This document shows positions 61,047 through 64,000 of a stretch of DNA of 64,000 nucleotides, in pieces. The notes beneath the pieces were generated by a model. The model ran no database searches and was not told where the DNA came from. It saw nothing but the letters and a program-made list of their open reading frames with translations. Source of the stretch: Lysobacter enzymogenes (GTDB lineage Bacteria > Pseudomonadota > Gammaproteobacteria > Xanthomonadales > Xanthomonadaceae); NCBI RefSeq assembly GCF_023617245.1, contig NZ_CP067396.1, forward strand, positions 682,001 through 746,000. Reading direction: 5' to 3'. The first letter of the stretch is position 1; every line of letters starts with the position of its first letter. The position numbers and the translations under genes were made by a program.

Positions 61047-61179
61047 GCCGGTAGCGTAGCCGGCGCGGGCGGGGGCCGCGCATGATGGTTGTCATGACCT
61101 CGCCTCGCCGCCGTGCGCACGCGCGAGGGCGTCGCCGCGGCGTGCGGATGGCGCGGCGTCTTCGGCCGCGTCCGTCGGC

Positions 61180-61779
61180 TTAGCCGCCGACTCGCGTGTG
61201 CTCCATCGTCCAGTTCGTCTCCCACGCCTTGCCGTCGCGCGAGAACGCCTGTTCCCAACGCGCGTGGTCGGCGTCGATGCGGGTCCAGAGGAAGCGCACC
61301 TTGACCGGGCGGCCTTCGTCGCTGTCGTCGCCGTAGAACACCCCGCGGTCGCCGTCGAAGCCGCCGGCCACCGGCGGGAACAACTGGCCGGTGCTGCTGT
61401 TGATCCAGTACAGATACCAGCGTTTTTCGGCGAGATTGAACACGCGCACGGTCATGCCCTGCCAGCCCTTGGTCGGGAACGCGCCTTCGTCGAGGTTGAC
61501 CACGCCGCCCATGCGGCTTTCGCAGCGCAGCGAAGCGGGGAACTCGTCCCAGTCGTCGCTGCCGACCCAGCGCTGTTTCAGGCGGCGGTTGCGGAAGGTC
61601 CAATGGCCGACGAAGAAGTCGAAGTCGCGTACATCGCCGGTCGGCAGCGCGATATCGGTTCCCGGCAAGGTCTTGGCGCCGGCGGCGGCGAAGGCCAGCG
61701 GCGACAGACCCAGGGCGGCGGCGCCGGCGCAGGCTTGCCTGAGGACGCGGCGGCGCGACGGGGAGCGGGGTGCGTGCAT
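61180..61779 (-). CDS. Tat-signal exported hypothetical protein (DUF1579-like)
   Basis: A 199-residue protein. The N-terminus SRRRVLRQACAGAAALGLSP is a twin-arginine-type signal peptide. The mature region (~38-199) has FDFFVGHWTFRNRRLKQRW, YLYWINSSTGQLFPPVAGGF and RFLWTRIDADHARWEQAFS, the pattern of DUF1579-like calycin-type beta barrels. Such proteins are mostly uncharacterised and may bind small ligands. Single-gene unit. Confidence 0.75.
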   Translation of the reverse strand: MHAPRSPSRRRVLRQACAGAAALGLSPLAFAAAGAKTLPGTDIALPTGDVRDFDFFVGHWTFRNRRLKQRWVGSDDWDEFPASLRCESRMGGVVNLDEGAFPTKGWQGMTVRVFNLAEKRWYLYWINSSTGQLFPPVAGGFDGDRGVFYGDDSDEGRPVKVRFLWTRIDADHARWEQAFSRDGKAWETNWTMEHTRVGG

Positions 61780-62000
61780 GCGGGCGGCTCACGAAGACGG
61801 GGCTTCACGGTGCGCGTTCCGCGTGGGCTGCGACAGGGCCATTAAGCCGTGCCGCGTCCGGCCAGGATCGCCGCGGCCGCGCAGCCATGGCGCATACTAT
61901 GGCGCAGGCCGCGCGCCGTTCGTCGTCGCGCGCCTGGTTGTCTCGCCGTCGCAATGCGCCGCTGTTCCCTTCCGCCGCTCTTCGAAACCGAACGCCTGCG

Positions 62001-62345
62001 ATGACCGAAATCTCCCGTCTCGACCGCCTCATCGCGCAATTGCGCGTGCACCTGCGCAAGCAAGGCGGCGCCACCGCCGCGCGTCAGCCGCGACAGGAAG
62101 GCGCGCCGGCGCGCGAGGCCGGGCGGCAGTCGCCGCTGCAGGCGGTGCAGGCGCTCAAGGCCGCCGGCGTGGGCGACGAGAAGGTGCTGGTCGGGCGCCT
62201 GGTCGAGGGGCTGCTGGCCGAGGAGTTCGGCGACGAACTCGCCAATTCGGCCGAGTTCCATCAGACCATCGCCGTGGTGGTTTCGGTGCTGGGCGAGGAT
62301 GCCGAGGCCTGGGCCTTGTGCCGGGCCTGCGTCGAGGAAGCCTGA
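62001..62345 (+). CDS. Small hypothetical protein
   Basis: A 114-residue soluble, helical protein: TEISRLDRLIAQLRVHLRKQ, a Gln/Ala/Arg-rich linker, then AVQALKAAGVGDEKVLVGRL and FHQTIAVVVSVLGEDAEAWA. No known motif. It is convergent with the sigma-TPR-transglycosylase operon. The start at 62001 is chosen because conserved-looking sequence begins there; the longer upstream frame is Arg/Ser-rich. Confidence 0.6.
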   Translation: MTEISRLDRLIAQLRVHLRKQGGATAARQPRQEGAPAREAGRQSPLQAVQALKAAGVGDEKVLVGRLVEGLLAEEFGDELANSAEFHQTIAVVVSVLGEDAEAWALCRACVEEA

Positions 62346-62400
62346 GCGCCGCGCTGCGGCTGGCCGTTACGGGCCGCAATAGTTCCGCGGGCGCCGCGGG

Positions 62401-63021
62401 TCAGCGGATCGTCGCCAGCGCGTCGAGTTCGCCGCCGCCGTTCTGAGTCGCGGCCTGCGGCGCGGCCGGCGCGACGGCCGCAGCCGCGGCCATCGCGTCG
62501 CTCGTGGCGTTCGCGGACGACTGCGCGGCGGACGGGACGAGCTTCGGCGCCGCCGCCGCGACCGCCGGCAACAATCCCCACCGCCGCATCACGTCCTGGA
62601 TCCGGCGCATGTACGCCTCGCCGATCTGCGGCGTTTCCGAGTGATACGCCGCCACCGCCTTCCAGGTGGCGCCGTACTTGTCGACCTTGCGCCGCAACAG
62701 CCACGCGCCGACGTAGGCGTTGACGCAGGGGTCGAACAAACGGTCGGGGCCGATGCCGTAGCGCGAGAGTTCGCCGCCGTGCACGGTGTTGATGCCCATC
62801 AGGCCGATGTCGCGGGTGCTGTTCTTGTTGTGGTTGACCGTCTCGGGTTTCATCCGCGATTCGTGGTACGCGATCGCGCGCAGCACGTGCGGGTGCACGC
62901 CCTGGTAGCGCGCGGCGTCGTCGATGCAGTCGGCCGCGGCCGGCGCGGACGCCAGCAGCGCGGCCAGCGCCAGCGAGGGCGCCAACGCGCGCCGTCGCGG
63001 CGGGAGACGGTGGGGATTCAT
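62401..63021 (-). CDS. Lytic transglycosylase (SLT domain)
   Basis: A 206-residue exported protein with a signal peptide (~1-30). The SLT fold spans ~31-150: catalytic Glu54 in AIAYHESRMKPE, then GLMGINTVHG and AYHSETPQIGEAYMRRIQDV. The last ~50 residues are Ala-rich and probably disordered. It cleaves peptidoglycan glycan strands, often to let a secretion or flagellar apparatus through. It starts 8 bases after the TPR gene, in an operon with a FliA-type sigma factor. Confidence 0.9.
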   Translation of the reverse strand: MNPHRLPPRRRALAPSLALAALLASAPAAADCIDDAARYQGVHPHVLRAIAYHESRMKPETVNHNKNSTRDIGLMGINTVHGGELSRYGIGPDRLFDPCVNAYVGAWLLRRKVDKYGATWKAVAAYHSETPQIGEAYMRRIQDVMRRWGLLPAVAAAAPKLVPSAAQSSANATSDAMAAAAAVAPAAPQAATQNGGGELDALATIR

Positions 63022-63029
63022 GCGCGGAC

Positions 63030-63668
63030 TCAGTGATCGCGGCGGTCGAGATAACCGCCGAGCAGCAGGTGGCTGCCGTTGCCGAGATCCTCGTCCGCGC
63101 CGTCGCCGGTGTCGTGGTCGGTTTCGGCGGCGGCCGGCACCGCGCCGAAGCCGGGCACCGGCGCCGGTTCGCCGGCGGCGACGATCTCGTGCGACTTCTC
63201 GATCAGCGACTGCACGAACGGCGACAGTTCGGGATGTTCGCGGTTGCCTTCCAGGCCGCGCTGCAGGAACGCGCGCGCCTGCTCCGGCTGGCCGGTCACC
63301 AGCAAGGTCAGGCCGCGGGCGAAGTCGCCCAGCGCTTCGTGCTCGCCGAGCTGGGTCAGCGGGTGCCACACCGCGATCGCCTGCGCCGCGCCGCGATGGC
63401 ACAGCTCCAGGTAGCCGAGCATGAAACGCGCCGCGTACAGCTCCGGCGCCATCACCACCGCCTGGCTGAGGTCGGCGAAGGCCTGCGGGTAGGCGCCCTG
63501 GCTGGCGTAGACCGAACCGCGCAGCAGCGCCAGGCGCGCGTCGGCGGGGTGCCGCGACACCGCGGCGTCGAGCAGCGCGAGCGCTTCCTCGTCGGAACGT
63601 TGCATCGCCGCCTTGATCGCGTCGAGGGTGTCGTCGTCGCAGGCGATGGGGTAACGGTCGTCTCTCAT
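63030..63668 (-). CDS. TPR-containing protein
   Basis: A 212-residue protein with tandem TPR motifs at ~25-150 (ALALLDAAVSRHPADARLAL, GAYPQAFADLSQAVVMAPEL, GQPEQARAFLQRGLEGNREH). The C-terminal ~60 residues are Pro/Asp/Gly-rich. It is soluble, resembling secretion chaperones of the SycD type in layout but longer. Coupled to the sigma gene by ATGA and 8 bases before the transglycosylase. Confidence 0.8.
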   Translation of the reverse strand: MRDDRYPIACDDDTLDAIKAAMQRSDEEALALLDAAVSRHPADARLALLRGSVYASQGAYPQAFADLSQAVVMAPELYAARFMLGYLELCHRGAAQAIAVWHPLTQLGEHEALGDFARGLTLLVTGQPEQARAFLQRGLEGNREHPELSPFVQSLIEKSHEIVAAGEPAPVPGFGAVPAAAETDHDTGDGADEDLGNGSHLLLGGYLDRRDH

Positions 63669-64000
63669 GTCGTGGTCCGCGATGGGGAATGGGGTTGGAT
63701 CTTCTCGCGCAGCTGGGTCAGGGCGGCGCGGTGGATCTGCGAGATGCGGCCCTTGCTCAGGCCGAGGATGCCGGCGATCTGTTCGAACGGCAGCGAATGG
63801 AAATAGTGGTAGCCCACGACCTTGGCCATATCCGCCGGCAGGCGGTCGACGGCCTGGCGCAGGCTGCGGCAGGTCTGCTGCCAGGCGACCGCGGCATAGC
63901 CGTCGTGGCGGTCGGCCTGCTCGCCGTCGGCGTACATGCCGGTGCCCTCGAGCATGTGGCCGATGGCCAGGCCGACCGCCAGTTCCGACAGCGCGTCGAG
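63665..64000 (-). CDS. FliA/sigma-28-type sigma factor, 5' end outside window
   Basis: The visible 111 residues are the C-terminal part of a sigma factor. Region 3 is seen in LSELAVGLAIGHMLEGTGMY and region 4 in LPADMAKVVGYHYFHSLPFE, then LGLSKGRISQIHRAALTQLR. The reading frame is open to base 64000, so the ATG at 63955 is internal. The pattern fits the FliA/WhiG class that controls flagellar or secretion genes. It heads an operon with the TPR protein and lytic transglycosylase. Confidence 0.85.
   Translation of the reverse strand, partial: LDALSELAVGLAIGHMLEGTGMYADGEQADRHDGYAAVAWQQTCRSLRQAVDRLPADMAKVVGYHYFHSLPFEQIAGILGLSKGRISQIHRAALTQLREKIQPHSPSRTTT

Overview
The window is a chromosome segment of a high-GC gammaproteobacterium, most likely a Lysobacter or close Xanthomonadaceae relative. 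The evidence is uniformly GC-rich coding sequence, three families of short inverted repeats of the kind common between Xanthomonadaceae genes, several secreted wall-degrading enzymes, and an R-body (reb) locus. The genus call is an inference from gene content. I see no rRNA, insertion sequence or CRISPR array.

Region by region. 1-3.9 kb: a CDS tail, a DUF3297-type protein, a SIMPL-domain protein, a secreted lactonase-fold protein and an aldo/keto reductase. 4-8.6 kb: two paralogous ~700-residue proteins of unknown function. 8.9-14.0 kb: a co-directional bacteriolytic set of amidase, SpoIID/LytB-domain protein and M23 peptidase; the first two share a C-terminal module. 14.3-16.5 kb: HEAT-repeat protein, cold-shock protein with a long leader, acidic DUF6630-like protein. 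16.7-20.7 kb (minus): rhamnosyltransferase-like GT2 coupled to a standalone condensation-type acyltransferase, then an amidase paralog. 21-25 kb: CynX-type MFS exporter, FrnE-like DsbA protein, secreted unknown. 25-30.3 kb: a lower-GC Rhs/YD-repeat protein with a short variable tip and an overlapping putative immunity gene. 30.7-37.3 kb: a complete RND efflux operon with its TetR regulator and a palindromic operator. 37.5-40.7 kb: MocR regulator and EamA transporter sharing a direct-repeat operator, then a small unknown.

40.7-45.1 kb (minus) is the most interesting locus. A tandem pair of tRNA-like RNAs is followed by a slipin/SPFH protein, a Cys-containing unknown protein, the RNA ligase RtcB and a strong terminator. 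This matches an RNA-repair arrangement predicted by comparative genomics, in which a Band-7/SPFH protein and a tRNA-like RNA accompany RtcB.

45.4-50.4 kb: isochorismatase-like hydrolase, Lrp-type regulator, polysaccharide deacetylase, small membrane protein, an ECF sigma/anti-sigma-like pair and a second sigma-like gene. 50.5-55.2 kb: an R-body locus with four RebB-type genes and two accessory genes; a 15-bp tandem repeat separates the last rebB from a Crp/Fnr regulator. 55.3-59.3 kb: a GH114-like hydrolase divergent from a membrane diguanylate cyclase, then orphan immunity-like small genes. 59.5-64 kb: a PdxR-type MocR regulator, a Tat-signal protein, a small unknown, and a minus-strand operon of FliA-type sigma factor (cut by the window end), TPR protein and lytic transglycosylase.
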